A stretch of DNA of 64,000 nucleotides from Echinicola vietnamensis DSM 17526. GTDB lineage: Bacteria > Bacteroidota > Bacteroidia > Cytophagales > Cyclobacteriaceae. How positions within the stretch are numbered: the stretch's first letter is position 1; the number at the start of each line of letters is the position of its first letter. This document shows, piece after piece, positions 54,022 through 62,605 of the stretch. The notes under the pieces were generated by a model. The model was not told the DNA's origin. It made no database searches and saw nothing but the letters and a program-made list of their open reading frames with translations. The stretch is taken from contig NC_019904.1 of NCBI RefSeq assembly GCF_000325705.1, forward strand, positions 5,544,041 to 5,608,040, in the 5' to 3' direction. The position numbers and the translations under genes are program-made.

Positions 54022-54624
54022 ATGAAATTTACTTTTAAGGCTATTAGTTGGACTGTTTTAACTTTGGTGATAATGCTTTTTTTCAAAGGAAGTGGCTGTG
54101 CGCAGTCACTTCCTTTCTCAAACCATACCGAAATAGGCCTCCTTCAAAACAACCAAGCCATTGGCCCGCACACTTCCTTTACGTTCCAAACGTTTAACGG
54201 CGTAAAAGCAAACCGTTGGCTAAGCCTGGGATTCACCACTGGGGTAGATACCTATCAAGAAATCGAGATTATCCCTCTCGCTCTTGGCGCAAGAGGAGAG
54301 GTTCCCTCAGACACCAAATTTTCCACCTTATTTGGTCTGGACATCGGATTGGGAAGCCCAATTTTCGAAAAGGATACGGACACCGCCTGGACAGAGGGAG
54401 GGTTTTTATTTAACCCTATCGTCGGTTTACTGATGAAAACGGGCGGAAAAGCCAAAATCAGTCTTACCGCAGGCTACAAAAGGCAGATATTTTATGAATA
54501 CACAGGAGTCCTCGACCCCACCAACACCGCTACTGAAAATGGACTTCCAGATGGATACCGATCGGTCAATCAGGACAAATTCATCTTTAATCGGGCATCT
54601 ATAAGATTGGGAGTATTTTTCTAA
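54022..54624 (+). CDS. Probable outer-membrane beta-barrel protein, unknown function
   Basis: The 200-residue product has a signal peptide likely cut after CAQ (about residue 28). The mature part shows amphipathic beta-strands with aromatic ends (SLGFTTGVDTY, KISLTAGYKRQIFYEY) and ends in RASIRLGVFF, a terminal phenylalanine as in many barrels. That fits a small barrel of about eight strands. It lies 26 bases after the LVIVD gene, in the importer cluster, and might be its outer-membrane component. No family name is offered. Confidence 0.7.
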   Translation: MKFTFKAISWTVLTLVIMLFFKGSGCAQSLPFSNHTEIGLLQNNQAIGPHTSFTFQTFNGVKANRWLSLGFTTGVDTYQEIEIIPLALGARGEVPSDTKFSTLFGLDIGLGSPIFEKDTDTAWTEGGFLFNPIVGLLMKTGGKAKISLTAGYKRQIFYEYTGVLDPTNTATENGLPDGYRSVNQDKFIFNRASIRLGVFF

Positions 54625-54734
54625 TTAGTTGGCAGATAAAAAGTGGCAGGTTATTTTTGAAGGATAATTGCAAGTTTTAAAAGCCATTTCCATTTTCAAT
54701 TCATAAATGGCCGACACTTCATTCCTGATATTCC

Positions 54735-55874
54735 ATGATGAGAAAACCCCTCTTCTTGGCATTCGCCCTGCTATTCACTTGGGCATGCAGCAGCCCAAAG
54801 GAACAAAAAGGCAGCGCTGAACTACAAGAAATAACGTTAGACTATGCCGTAGGCTTTGACCTCTATCAAGGAGCGGGGTACAAAGTAGTGGAAGTCTCCA
54901 AGGGATTCCCCGGTAACCACCAACCCTTTCGTTACTTGGTGAAAGAAGATACTACCATTGAAGTGCCTGAAGAAAACTACGATGCGGTCATTGAAGTGGA
55001 TGTACAAACGGTCATCTTGACCTCCACCACACAAGTGCCCCATTTGGTCGCACTGGAGATCCCCGACCGCCTCATTGCCTTTCCAAACCTCGACCTGATC
55101 TCCTCCATGCCCATCCGAAAGCGCATCGATGAGGGGACGGTAGACGAGCTGGGAAGTGGTGCACAATACAATACCGAGAAAATCATTGACCTATCCCCTG
55201 ACTTACTGGTGATATCCACCCTTGGCGATAACCTCAAGGACTTGCAGCTAATGAGCAAGGCCAACATCCCGGCTGTCATCAATGGCGACTATGTCGAACA
55301 GCACCCTTTGGGCAGGGCGGAGTGGATCAAATTCACCGGAGCATTAACGGGCAGGCTCAAGGAAGCAACCGCCTATTTTGACAACATCAAAAGCAACTAC
55401 CTCAACCTTAAGAAAGCGGTTCAGGACACCACCTTTTCCGCTGTCCCAACTGTTTTGAGCGGAAACATGTACCGTGACATTTGGTATGCCCCATCCGGCA
55501 ACAACTGGGGAGCCATTTTTCTGGAAGATGCAGGTGCCGACTATATTTTCAAGGATCAGGAAAGCGCCGGAAGCCTGCAATTGAGCTATGAAACGGTACT
55601 GGACAAGGGACTGAATGCAGACATTTGGATCAGCACCGCTGAATTTGGCTCCTTGGCACAAATGGCCGCTGCCGATGCCCGCTACACCCAGTTCAGTGCT
55701 TTCCAAACAGGAAACGTCTATACATTTGCCAACACTCGGGGGGCTACCGGTGGCCTGGAGTATTTCGAATTGGGCTACACACGACCGGATATCATCCTGA
55801 AAGACTTGATAAAAATCTTCCACCCCGGCCTTATCCCCGATTATGAACCTTATTTTTACCAAAAGCTAAAATAA
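54735..55874 (+). CDS. BtuF/FhuD-like ABC importer substrate-binding lipoprotein
   Basis: The 379-residue lipoprotein (cysteine in FTWACSS) is a class III periplasmic binding protein of the type used for cobalamin, haem and siderophores: two lobes linked by a helix, with the segments DLSPDLLVIST, FLEDAGADYIF and a C-terminal LGYTRPDIILKDLIKIFHPG typical of the Bacteroidota branch. A second ATG directly follows the first, so the start may be 54738. The permease gene follows after 9 bases. Cobalamin is attractive because the window also encodes methylmalonyl-CoA mutase, but the substrate is inferred. Confidence 0.88.
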   Translation: MMRKPLFLAFALLFTWACSSPKEQKGSAELQEITLDYAVGFDLYQGAGYKVVEVSKGFPGNHQPFRYLVKEDTTIEVPEENYDAVIEVDVQTVILTSTTQVPHLVALEIPDRLIAFPNLDLISSMPIRKRIDEGTVDELGSGAQYNTEKIIDLSPDLLVISTLGDNLKDLQLMSKANIPAVINGDYVEQHPLGRAEWIKFTGALTGRLKEATAYFDNIKSNYLNLKKAVQDTTFSAVPTVLSGNMYRDIWYAPSGNNWGAIFLEDAGADYIFKDQESAGSLQLSYETVLDKGLNADIWISTAEFGSLAQMAAADARYTQFSAFQTGNVYTFANTRGATGGLEYFELGYTRPDIILKDLIKIFHPGLIPDYEPYFYQKLK

Positions 55875-55883
55875 TCCCGGTCT

Positions 55884-56936
55884 TTGGAAAAAGGAACCAG
55901 TCATATCGCTGTAAAAACGCTCTTGTCGATCGGATTGCTTTTGGTGCTGTTTCTGGTCAATATCAGCATGGGCTCTGTCCATATTCCCCTTGGGGATGTG
56001 CTGGACGCCCTGACCGGGAAAGACATGGCCAAGGCAAGCTGGCAGACCATCCTTTTTGAATACCGGATTCCCAAAGCCTTTACTGCCTTGGTCGCAGGCG
56101 TCGGACTTTCGGTCAGCGGTCTCCAAATGCAGTCTTTTTTCCGAAATCCCTTGGCAGGTCCCTTTGTCTTGGGCATCAGTTCAGGAGCAGGATTAGGTGT
56201 GGCGCTTTTGATATTGGGCGGAAGTGCTTTTGGTTGGTCGCTTACCAACAGCACCGGAAGTTATTTGTCTTGGGGCATCTGGGGAGTGATCATCGCCGGC
56301 AGTGTCGGTGCCATCTTGATATTGCTCCTTATGAGCTTTACCGCCTGGAGGGTAAAAAGCAGTGCGACCTTGCTTATCATCGGGCTGATGTTCGGAAGCG
56401 CATCGGGCGCCATAGTAAGTGTCCTTTCCTATTTTGGCAACGCGGAAGACCTTAAGCTGTTTACCATCTGGTCGATGGGCAGCCTCGGCGGGATCAGCGG
56501 GGGACAGCTCCAAGTGTTTGCGGGAGTGGCCGTCCTGGGACTTATCCCAGTCATTCTCCAAATCAAATCCTATAACGCCATGCTGATGGGAGAGCGCTAC
56601 GCCAAAAGCATGGGCATCAACATCCGTGCATTGCGATGGACCATGATTTTGAGCACCGGCATTTTGGCCGGAAGCGCAACGGCCTTTTGTGGCCCCATAG
56701 CGTTTATCGGCATTGCCGTACCCCACTTGGCAAGGATTCTCTTCAGGACCAGTGACCACAGGGTACTCTTCCCTGCCACGGCCTTGATCGGCGCATCCTT
56801 TTTATTGGTAAGTGATGCCATCAGCCAGTTGCCCGGATTTGCAGAAACCTTGCCTGTCAACATCATCACCTCGCTCTTTGGAGCTCCACTGGTGATCTGG
56901 TTGATCTTGAAACGAAACTTTATTAGTGATTTTTGA
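55884..56936 (+). CDS. BtuC/FecCD-family ABC importer permease
   Basis: The 350-residue protein has about ten TM helices and the FecCD family hallmarks: YRIPKAFTALVAGVGLSVSG, MQSFFRNPLAGPFVLGISSGAG and the late FCGPIAFIGIAVPHLAR coupling region. To include the first TM helix it must start at a TTG (55884); the next ATG would lose it. It ends with TGATG, so its stop overlaps the ATPase start by one base. Confidence 0.94.
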   Translation: MEKGTSHIAVKTLLSIGLLLVLFLVNISMGSVHIPLGDVLDALTGKDMAKASWQTILFEYRIPKAFTALVAGVGLSVSGLQMQSFFRNPLAGPFVLGISSGAGLGVALLILGGSAFGWSLTNSTGSYLSWGIWGVIIAGSVGAILILLLMSFTAWRVKSSATLLIIGLMFGSASGAIVSVLSYFGNAEDLKLFTIWSMGSLGGISGGQLQVFAGVAVLGLIPVILQIKSYNAMLMGERYAKSMGINIRALRWTMILSTGILAGSATAFCGPIAFIGIAVPHLARILFRTSDHRVLFPATALIGASFLLVSDAISQLPGFAETLPVNIITSLFGAPLVIWLILKRNFISDF

Positions 56937-57949
56937 TGGACAAGGCCAATTACATACTGGAAGGAAAAAACGTCGCGATCGGATATCGAAAAGGAAAATA
57001 CCCCCTAAAGGTGAGCGAACACCTTGATTTCCAACTTTCCGCCGGGAAGCTCACGTGCCTGCTGGGGCCAAACGGCGTAGGAAAATCCACCTTGATCAAA
57101 ACCCTCATGGGCCAACTCCCTCCCTTGGCAGGTGACATTACTTTTGCGGGAATCCCTTTACACCAACAGCACCCACGGCAACTGGCCCAAAAAATCAGCG
57201 TCGTCCTGACCGACAGGATCACCGCCGGCAACCTGACGGTACAGCAACTAGTAGCCTTGGGACGGACTCCCTTTACCAACTGGCTGGGAAAGCTCTCCTC
57301 CGAGGACCAACACATCATCAAAGAAGCCCTCCAGGCCACCAAAACCCTCTACCTGAAAGATCAGCTGATCAGCGAAATCAGTGATGGCCAACTTCAGAAA
57401 GTCATGATTGCACGGGCGCTGGCCCAGGACGGCCAGCTGATTATCCTGGATGAACCTACCGCCCATCTGGATCTCATCAACCGCTATGAGACCATGCACC
57501 TCTTGCGTGAAATCACCAAGCGACAGGGAAAATCCATTTTAGTCGTCACACATGACCTGGAAATTGCCGTAGAAACTGCCGACCACCTGTGGATCATGCA
57601 ATGTGGCGAGCCCTTGACCACCGGAACGCCCGAAGACCTGATCATTTCCGACAAGATCAATTTGCTTACCACTGGATCTGGACTTGCTTTTGACAAGAAC
57701 ACGGGGAAAATCAGGCTCACCAGCCCTCGGGACCTTATCAACATTCAAGGCCCTCCCCACCTTGTCCAATGGCTGAAACTTGCCCTGCTTAAAAATGGAA
57801 TCACCCTTCCCCAGCGCATTGTTATCAATGTCACCGATGCCCCACCAACCTTTGGCATTACAGGGGATGGCTATACAGAAACGGTGCATGATATTCAGTC
57901 GGTCATTTCACGACTCCATGAACGCTTGGACAGCGACAGCCATTCTTAA
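56936..57949 (+). CDS. BtuD/FecE-like ABC importer ATPase with C-terminal extension
   Basis: The 337-residue protein powers the importer. Walker A is GPNGVGKST, the signature is ISDGQ instead of the usual LSGGQ, Walker B is LIILDEPTAHLD and the switch histidine is in VVTHDLE. About 80 residues (from about 255) extend past the usual end and have a small mixed alpha/beta look (PPHLVQWLKLALLKNGI); I cannot name this part. The start is the ATG at 56936, overlapping the permease stop. A terminator lies about 160 bases downstream. Confidence 0.93.
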   Translation: MDKANYILEGKNVAIGYRKGKYPLKVSEHLDFQLSAGKLTCLLGPNGVGKSTLIKTLMGQLPPLAGDITFAGIPLHQQHPRQLAQKISVVLTDRITAGNLTVQQLVALGRTPFTNWLGKLSSEDQHIIKEALQATKTLYLKDQLISEISDGQLQKVMIARALAQDGQLIILDEPTAHLDLINRYETMHLLREITKRQGKSILVVTHDLEIAVETADHLWIMQCGEPLTTGTPEDLIISDKINLLTTGSGLAFDKNTGKIRLTSPRDLINIQGPPHLVQWLKLALLKNGITLPQRIVINVTDAPPTFGITGDGYTETVHDIQSVISRLHERLDSDSHS

Positions 57950-58109
57950 GCACATAGCATGATGCCCGGCACCAGCCCATAAAGCGGTATAGTACCGCCC
58001 CGATAAGCCAATTTCCTCGGGACAACCACAAAATAACAAACCGTCTATTGTTCCTGAAAAAATGGTTTCTTAAAGGCTTATCCTGACCATTTTACAACCA
58101 AAAACTATT

Positions 58110-58140
58110 AACCCTATCTTTTTTATAGGGTTTTATTTTT
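58110..58140 (+). terminator. Intrinsic terminator of the importer cluster
   Basis: AACCCTAT and ATAGGGTT pair across a 7-base loop, followed by TTATTTTT. The 160 bases between the ATPase stop and this hairpin hold nothing recognisable. Confidence 0.75.
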
Positions 58141-58158
58141 CTTGAAACAATTTTCCTT

Positions 58159-58166
58159 TATATTTG
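58159..58166 (+). promoter_or_regulatory. -7 box for the MarR-type gene
   Basis: TATATTTG is a perfect TAnnTTTG match, 17 bases before the ATG at 58184. Confidence 0.5.
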
Positions 58167-58183
58167 TCATACTAATAATTGCG

Positions 58184-58615
58184 ATGACAAAAGAACAATT
58201 TAGTCAATATTCGTTTTTGCTGGACAGGACCGCCAGAAGGGTAAAGCAATACGCCCAGCAAAAATTTAAGGTAGGGGATTTTGATGTCACCGTGGACCAA
58301 TGGCTTGTGCTTAAGCACTTGGCCGAAAACGAGGCTTTAAGCCAGACGGAATTGGCCACTTTGGTGTTCAAGGATCAACCTACCTTGACCAGGATTATCG
58401 ACATACTATGCAAGAAGGGGTATGTCCAGCGAGTGCAGCACCCTGAAGATCGAAGGAGTTTCCAACTGCTGCTTACCACCGCAGGAGAGGAAAAAGTAGC
58501 GGAGCTCAAGCCCAAAATAAGCGGCATTCGGGAAAAAGCTTGGGAAAACTTGGGCCAAAAGGATTTTGAAGAATTCAAGCGGATTCTTAATACGATCTAC
58601 ACTAATTTAGAATAG
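58184..58615 (+). CDS. MarR-family transcriptional regulator
   Basis: The 143-residue product is a winged-helix repressor-type regulator. The start at 58184 (MTKEQFSQY) follows a -7 box; the longer frame to 58142 would cover that box. The wHTH region (about 40-110) includes LSQTELATLVFKDQPTLTRIIDILCKKG and the wing VQRVQHPEDRRSFQL. It lies directly upstream of the ferredoxin reductase gene and may control it or itself; inducer unknown. Confidence 0.92.
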   Translation: MTKEQFSQYSFLLDRTARRVKQYAQQKFKVGDFDVTVDQWLVLKHLAENEALSQTELATLVFKDQPTLTRIIDILCKKGYVQRVQHPEDRRSFQLLLTTAGEEKVAELKPKISGIREKAWENLGQKDFEEFKRILNTIYTNLE

Positions 58616-58651
58616 TTTTAAATAAAACATGGAATTACCTGTTTTCCTCTT

Positions 58652-58659
58652 TATATTTG
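58652..58659 (+). promoter_or_regulatory. -7 box for the ferredoxin reductase gene
   Basis: TATATTTG followed by C is a perfect TAnnTTTG match, about 55 bases before the start at 58715, in the gap where a MarR-type site would be expected. Confidence 0.5.
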
Positions 58660-58714
58660 CACGGAAAACCGAACAATTCCAATCACTTAAGGAAAGTAAC
58701 TACATAATTTTACC

Positions 58715-59719
58715 ATGATAACAACTGACATTTGCATCGTCGGAGCAGGACCTGTAGGATTATTCACTGTATTTGAAGCAGGTTTGTTGAAAATGCGTTG
58801 TCACCTGATTGACGCATTGCCACAGGTAGGGGGGCAGCTCTCTGAAATATATCCGCAGAAACCTATTTATGATATTCCGGGCTATCCTGAGGTAAAGGCT
58901 CAGGAATTGGTGGACAACCTGATGAAACAAATCGAACCGTTCAATCCTAGTTTTACCTTAGGTGAGCGTGTGGATTACCTTGCCAAGCAAGATGACGGTT
59001 CATTTGTGATCACCACCAGTGACAAGACCAAGGTCCACGCACAGGTCATTGTCATTGCCGGCGGATTGGGTTGTTTCGAACCGAGAAAGCCTGTTTTGGA
59101 GAACCTGGAAAACTTCGAAGGAAAGGGCATCACTTATATGGTGAAGGACCCTGAGCAGTTCCGTGACAAAAAAGTCATCCTAGCCGGTGGTGGGGACTCT
59201 GCATTGGACTGGACCATCTTCCTTTCGGATGTCGCTGAAAAAGTAACGTTGGTGCACAGAAACGAAACTTTCCGAGGAGCTCCTGATTCTGCTGCCAAGG
59301 TATTTGACATGGCCAATAACGGAAAAATCGACCTTATCCTAAGCTCAAACCTGACTAAAATCTCAGGCAACGGCCACCTTCAGAGCGTGTCGATGAAAAA
59401 CAAAGCCAAGGAAGAAATCACCGTGGACGCCGATTACCTAATTCCTCTATTTGGCCTTAGTCCAAAACTGGGGCCAATTGCTGAATGGGGATTGAACATC
59501 GATAAAAACGCTATTGAAGTTGATACGACAGATTACTCCACCAATGTAGAACGAATCTATGCCGTGGGCGACATCAACACCTATGAAAACAAGCTAAAAC
59601 TGATCCTTTGTGGGTTCCACGAAGCAGCCTTGATGTGCCACAGCGCATTTAAATATGTCTATCCGGATCAAAAATTAAGCTTTAAATACACCACGGTTAA
59701 TGGCGTAAATGCATTTTAA
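58715..59719 (+). CDS. TrxR-like ferredoxin--NADP(+) reductase
   Basis: The 334-residue flavoprotein belongs to the thioredoxin-reductase-like ferredoxin-NADP reductases (Bacillus YumC type). The FAD motif is IVGAGPVGL near the N-terminus, the NADPH motif LAGGGDSALDW, and the late FAD segment YAVGDINTY. The redox CxxC of true thioredoxin reductase is missing (the segment reads GGDSALDW), which supports the ferredoxin-reductase call. A 2Fe-2S ferredoxin gene follows after 15 bases, a likely electron partner. Confidence 0.92.
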   Translation: MITTDICIVGAGPVGLFTVFEAGLLKMRCHLIDALPQVGGQLSEIYPQKPIYDIPGYPEVKAQELVDNLMKQIEPFNPSFTLGERVDYLAKQDDGSFVITTSDKTKVHAQVIVIAGGLGCFEPRKPVLENLENFEGKGITYMVKDPEQFRDKKVILAGGGDSALDWTIFLSDVAEKVTLVHRNETFRGAPDSAAKVFDMANNGKIDLILSSNLTKISGNGHLQSVSMKNKAKEEITVDADYLIPLFGLSPKLGPIAEWGLNIDKNAIEVDTTDYSTNVERIYAVGDINTYENKLKLILCGFHEAALMCHSAFKYVYPDQKLSFKYTTVNGVNAF

Positions 59720-59734
59720 TTGTAAATTTGCGGT

Positions 59735-60055
59735 ATGGTAACATTTGAAGTAGAAGATCACGACGGCAACCGTCAGCCGATAGAAGCTCCGGATGATATG
59801 GGGCTGAGCTTAATGGAAGTTTTGAAAGCTTCCGAGTATCCTGTTTTGGCCACTTGTGGCGGCATGGCACTTTGTGCCACGTGTCATGTGGAAGTACTTG
59901 GTGGAAAAGACGGTCTGGGAGAAGCCACGGATGTGGAACTCGACCAACTGGAGGCCCTGCCAGAAATGTACGACACCAGCAGGCTTGCTTGTCAAATCAG
60001 GATCAGCGACGAACTGGAAGGAGCCGTCTTCAAGCTAAGAGGAGAAGACCAATAA
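59735..60055 (+). CDS. 2Fe-2S ferredoxin (adrenodoxin-like)
   Basis: The 106-residue protein has a plant/adrenodoxin-type [2Fe-2S] site: cysteines in ATCGGMALCATC and a fourth in RLACQ, giving the Cx5Cx2C...C layout. Acidic residues dominate, as in electron carriers that dock on basic reductase faces. It lies 15 bases after the reductase gene. A TAnnTTTG box (59723-59730) ends four bases before its ATG, so a second, leaderless transcript is possible but unproven. Confidence 0.93.
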   Translation: MVTFEVEDHDGNRQPIEAPDDMGLSLMEVLKASEYPVLATCGGMALCATCHVEVLGGKDGLGEATDVELDQLEALPEMYDTSRLACQIRISDELEGAVFKLRGEDQ

Positions 60056-60074
60056 ATAAAAATCAACATTATCT

Positions 60075-60108
60075 AAAGGCAAACCATTACATTTGGTTCG
60101 CCTTTTTT
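60075..60108 (+). terminator. Intrinsic terminator after the ferredoxin gene
   Basis: AAAGGCAAACCA and TGGTTCGCCTTT pair with one mismatch around a 7-base loop, then a T-run, 20 bases after the stop. Confidence 0.85.
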
Positions 60109-60236
60109 ATTTTTACGCCGTTAAGATAAAGGGCTTCCCCAACAGCCATTGACCTGATGCCCTTTCAGCACTAGCCTGGGATCAAGCAATATTTCTGGCA
60201 GGATGATTTTTGGCTCTTATGAAAGAAAATTTCAAA

Positions 60237-60284
60237 CCGCTAAAACGATGGTTTTCCTCCATCCGCACGAACGGGTTTTAGCGG
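60237..60284. repeat. Inverted repeat CCGCTAAAAC/GTTTTAGCGG
   Basis: CCGCTAAAAC (60237-60246) and GTTTTAGCGG (60275-60284) are perfect inverses with a 28-base spacer; a partial third unit, GCGGCTAAAACGG, follows at 60312-60324. Confidence 0.65.
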
Positions 60285-60347
60285 GAAGTTATGGAGAATA
60301 GGGCGGTCAATGCGGCTAAAACGGAAAACGTTGGTTGGGTTAATTTA

Positions 60348-60392
60348 CCATGGGCTTCACCCATGGCTAGGAATGTGCCGCCCCTTCGGGGC
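60348..60392. repeat. REP-like double hairpin
   Basis: CCATGGG/CCCATGG (60348-60366, 5-base loop) and GCCCC/GGGGC (60380-60392, 3-base loop) stand 13 bases apart. The text resembles short palindromic repeats spread by REP-associated tyrosine transposases, and I recall similar sequence from other Bacteroidota intergenic regions; only one copy is in this window. Confidence 0.55.
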
Positions 60393-60420
60393 TAACTTTC
60401 GAGGTTACATCATACACAAT

Positions 60421-60506
60421 AACACGGATTTGCCATTTCTTAAGCATCCTATCTGTGTTTATTATCGTTCATCCGCGACCAAACAGCAACCAAAGGTAGC
60501 AAAGAA
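60421..60506 (+). repeat. Dispersed intergenic repeat, copy 2
   Basis: Gap-free match to 2581-2666 with 64 of 86 positions identical; conserved blocks CTGTGTTTAT, TTCATCCG and CAAAGGT. Confidence 0.7.
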
Positions 60507-60547
60507 CATATTTACCATGTATCAAGTACTTTTTCCAAGCTTCTTTC

Positions 60548-62605
60548 TTATTCTTCTATTAGAACCGACATTATCCGAATGGCCGCTTTGGTCAACACCG
60601 TCCCTGGCCCAAAGACCTCCAGCACACCTTTTTCTTTTAGAAATTCATAATCATGCGGAGGAATGACACCTCCTGCCACCACCAAAATATCAGGCCGCCC
60701 CATTTCCTCCAGTGCTATGATCAGTTGGGGAATGAGTACCTTGTGTCCACCAGCCAGTGAAGAGGCTCCGACCAAGTGGACATCGTTTTCCACTGCTTGC
60801 TTGGCCACCTCTTCGGGTGTCTGAAACAAAGGGCCAATATCCACATCAAACCCCATGTCCGCCATTCCTGAGGCAATAACCTTCGCCCCACGGTCATGGC
60901 CGTCCTGGCCCATCTTGGCAATCAGGATCCGGGGCCTTCGCCCTTCCAGTTTTTCAAACCTTGCCGTTAGTGTCAGCGCTTCCTTGAACAACTCATCATT
61001 CCCAGCCTCTGAAGAATAGACTCCTGAAACTACTTGGTTCTTTGCACGATGACGTCCATACACTTTTTCCATAGCCATTGATATTTCTCCTAAAGTAGCT
61101 CTTTCTCGAGCAGCTTCTACTGACAATTCCAACAAATTCCCCTCTCCTGATTTGGCCGCCTGGGTAATCGCCTCCAAGCTTCGGGCAACTGCCGCTGCAT
61201 CCCGATCATTCTTGAGCTGGGAAAGCCTGGCCTGCTGCTGTTTCAGCACTGCCTCATTGTCCACCTCCAGAATATCAAAATCTTCCTCCTCGTCCACTAA
61301 GAAACGGTTTACCCCCACCACTATTTCCTTACCTTGATCCACCTTGGCCTGTCTGCGGGCTGCGGCTTCTTCTATCATTTGCTTGGGCAATCCTGCCTCG
61401 ATGGCCTTGGCCATTCCTCCCATTTTCTCCACTTCCTGTAAATGCGCCCAAGCCTTCTTCACCAAGTCTTCGGTCAGCTCCTCCAGCAAAACGCTCCCTC
61501 CCCAAGGATCCACGACCTTCCGAAGGCCATATTCCTCACGAAGGATCACCTGTGTGTTGCGCGCAATGCTCGCCGAAAAATCAGTTGGCAAGGCAAACGC
61601 TTCATCGAATGCATTGGTATGCAATGACTGGGTATGCCCCATCACCGCCGCCAACGCCTCAATGGTGGTCCTGGCCACATTGTTAAACGCGTCCTGCTCG
61701 GTCAATGACCAACCTGATGTCTGACAATGGGCACGTAACTTTAGGGATTTTGGATGGGTTGGTCTAAATTCCTTCATCAACTTTGCCCAGAGCAACCTTC
61801 CCGCCCGGAGCTTGGCGATCTCGGTAAAGTGATCCATCCCCACGCCCCAAAAAAACGACAACCTTGGCGCAAAATCATCAATGGCCAAACCAGCCTTTAG
61901 GCCAGTCCGCACATATTCCAGCCCATCTGCCAAGGTATAGGCCAGTTCCAGCTCAGGGGTGGCCCCTGCCTCAAGCATATGATAGCCCGAGATGGAAATG
62001 GAATTAAAGGCAGGCATATTTTTGGCCGTGAAAGCGAAGATATCGGCGATAATCCTGAGGGAAGGCTCCGGGGGATAGATATAGGTATTGCGCACCATGA
62101 ATTCCTTCAAAATATCATTTTGGATGGTGCCCTTCAGCTGATCCAACGGAACGCCTTGCTCTTCAGCCGCCACAATATAAAACGCCATAACGGGAATCAC
62201 AGCACCATTCATCGTCATGGACACAGACATTTTATCCAGTGGGATGCCGTCAAAAAGCAGCTTCATGCCCAGCACAGAATCTATGGCCACCCCTGCCTTT
62301 CCCACATCGCCCTGCACCCGCGGATGATCTGAGTCATAGCCCCTGTGGGTAGCAAGGTCAAACGCCACAGAAAGTCCCTTTTGGCCAGCTTCAAGATTCT
62401 TTTTATAAAATGCATTGGAAGCCTCCGCTGTAGAAAAACCGGCATATTGTCGCAATGTCCAAGGCCGAGTCAAGTACATGGTACTGTATGGCCCCCGAAG
62501 AAAAGGGGCGATTCCTGCTGCATACCGAACATGATCGGGCCTTGGACGATCTGCTGCTTCCATGAATGGCTCGGCTTGGGATAACTTGGTCAAATCCGGT
62601 CTCAT
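60548..62605 (-). CDS. Methylmalonyl-CoA mutase large (catalytic) subunit
   Basis: This adenosylcobalamin enzyme interconverts methylmalonyl-CoA and succinyl-CoA for propionate or odd-chain metabolism. The 685-residue subunit has the substrate TIM barrel (about 1-530, with [21 protein letters not shown]) and the cobalamin-binding domain (about 555-685) with the axial histidine in GQDGHDRG and the AGGVIPP segment. Its ATG overlaps the small-subunit stop by four bases (ATGA), so the two are translated together. The chaperone MeaB and the epimerase are not in the window. A BtuFCD-like importer 3 kb away may supply the cofactor. Confidence 0.96.
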   Translation of the reverse strand: MRPDLTKLSQAEPFMEAADRPRPDHVRYAAGIAPFLRGPYSTMYLTRPWTLRQYAGFSTAEASNAFYKKNLEAGQKGLSVAFDLATHRGYDSDHPRVQGDVGKAGVAIDSVLGMKLLFDGIPLDKMSVSMTMNGAVIPVMAFYIVAAEEQGVPLDQLKGTIQNDILKEFMVRNTYIYPPEPSLRIIADIFAFTAKNMPAFNSISISGYHMLEAGATPELELAYTLADGLEYVRTGLKAGLAIDDFAPRLSFFWGVGMDHFTEIAKLRAGRLLWAKLMKEFRPTHPKSLKLRAHCQTSGWSLTEQDAFNNVARTTIEALAAVMGHTQSLHTNAFDEAFALPTDFSASIARNTQVILREEYGLRKVVDPWGGSVLLEELTEDLVKKAWAHLQEVEKMGGMAKAIEAGLPKQMIEEAAARRQAKVDQGKEIVVGVNRFLVDEEEDFDILEVDNEAVLKQQQARLSQLKNDRDAAAVARSLEAITQAAKSGEGNLLELSVEAARERATLGEISMAMEKVYGRHRAKNQVVSGVYSSEAGNDELFKEALTLTARFEKLEGRRPRILIAKMGQDGHDRGAKVIASGMADMGFDVDIGPLFQTPEEVAKQAVENDVHLVGASSLAGGHKVLIPQLIIALEEMGRPDILVVAGGVIPPHDYEFLKEKGVLEVFGPGTVLTKAAIRIMSVLIEE

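Larger units (their letters stand above)
60109..60547. other. Repeat-rich gap between convergent ferredoxin and mutase genes
   Basis: About 440 bases without a gene. In order it holds an inverted repeat (60237-60284), two REP-like hairpins (60348-60392) and a copy of the dispersed repeat (60421-60506). Confidence 0.65.
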
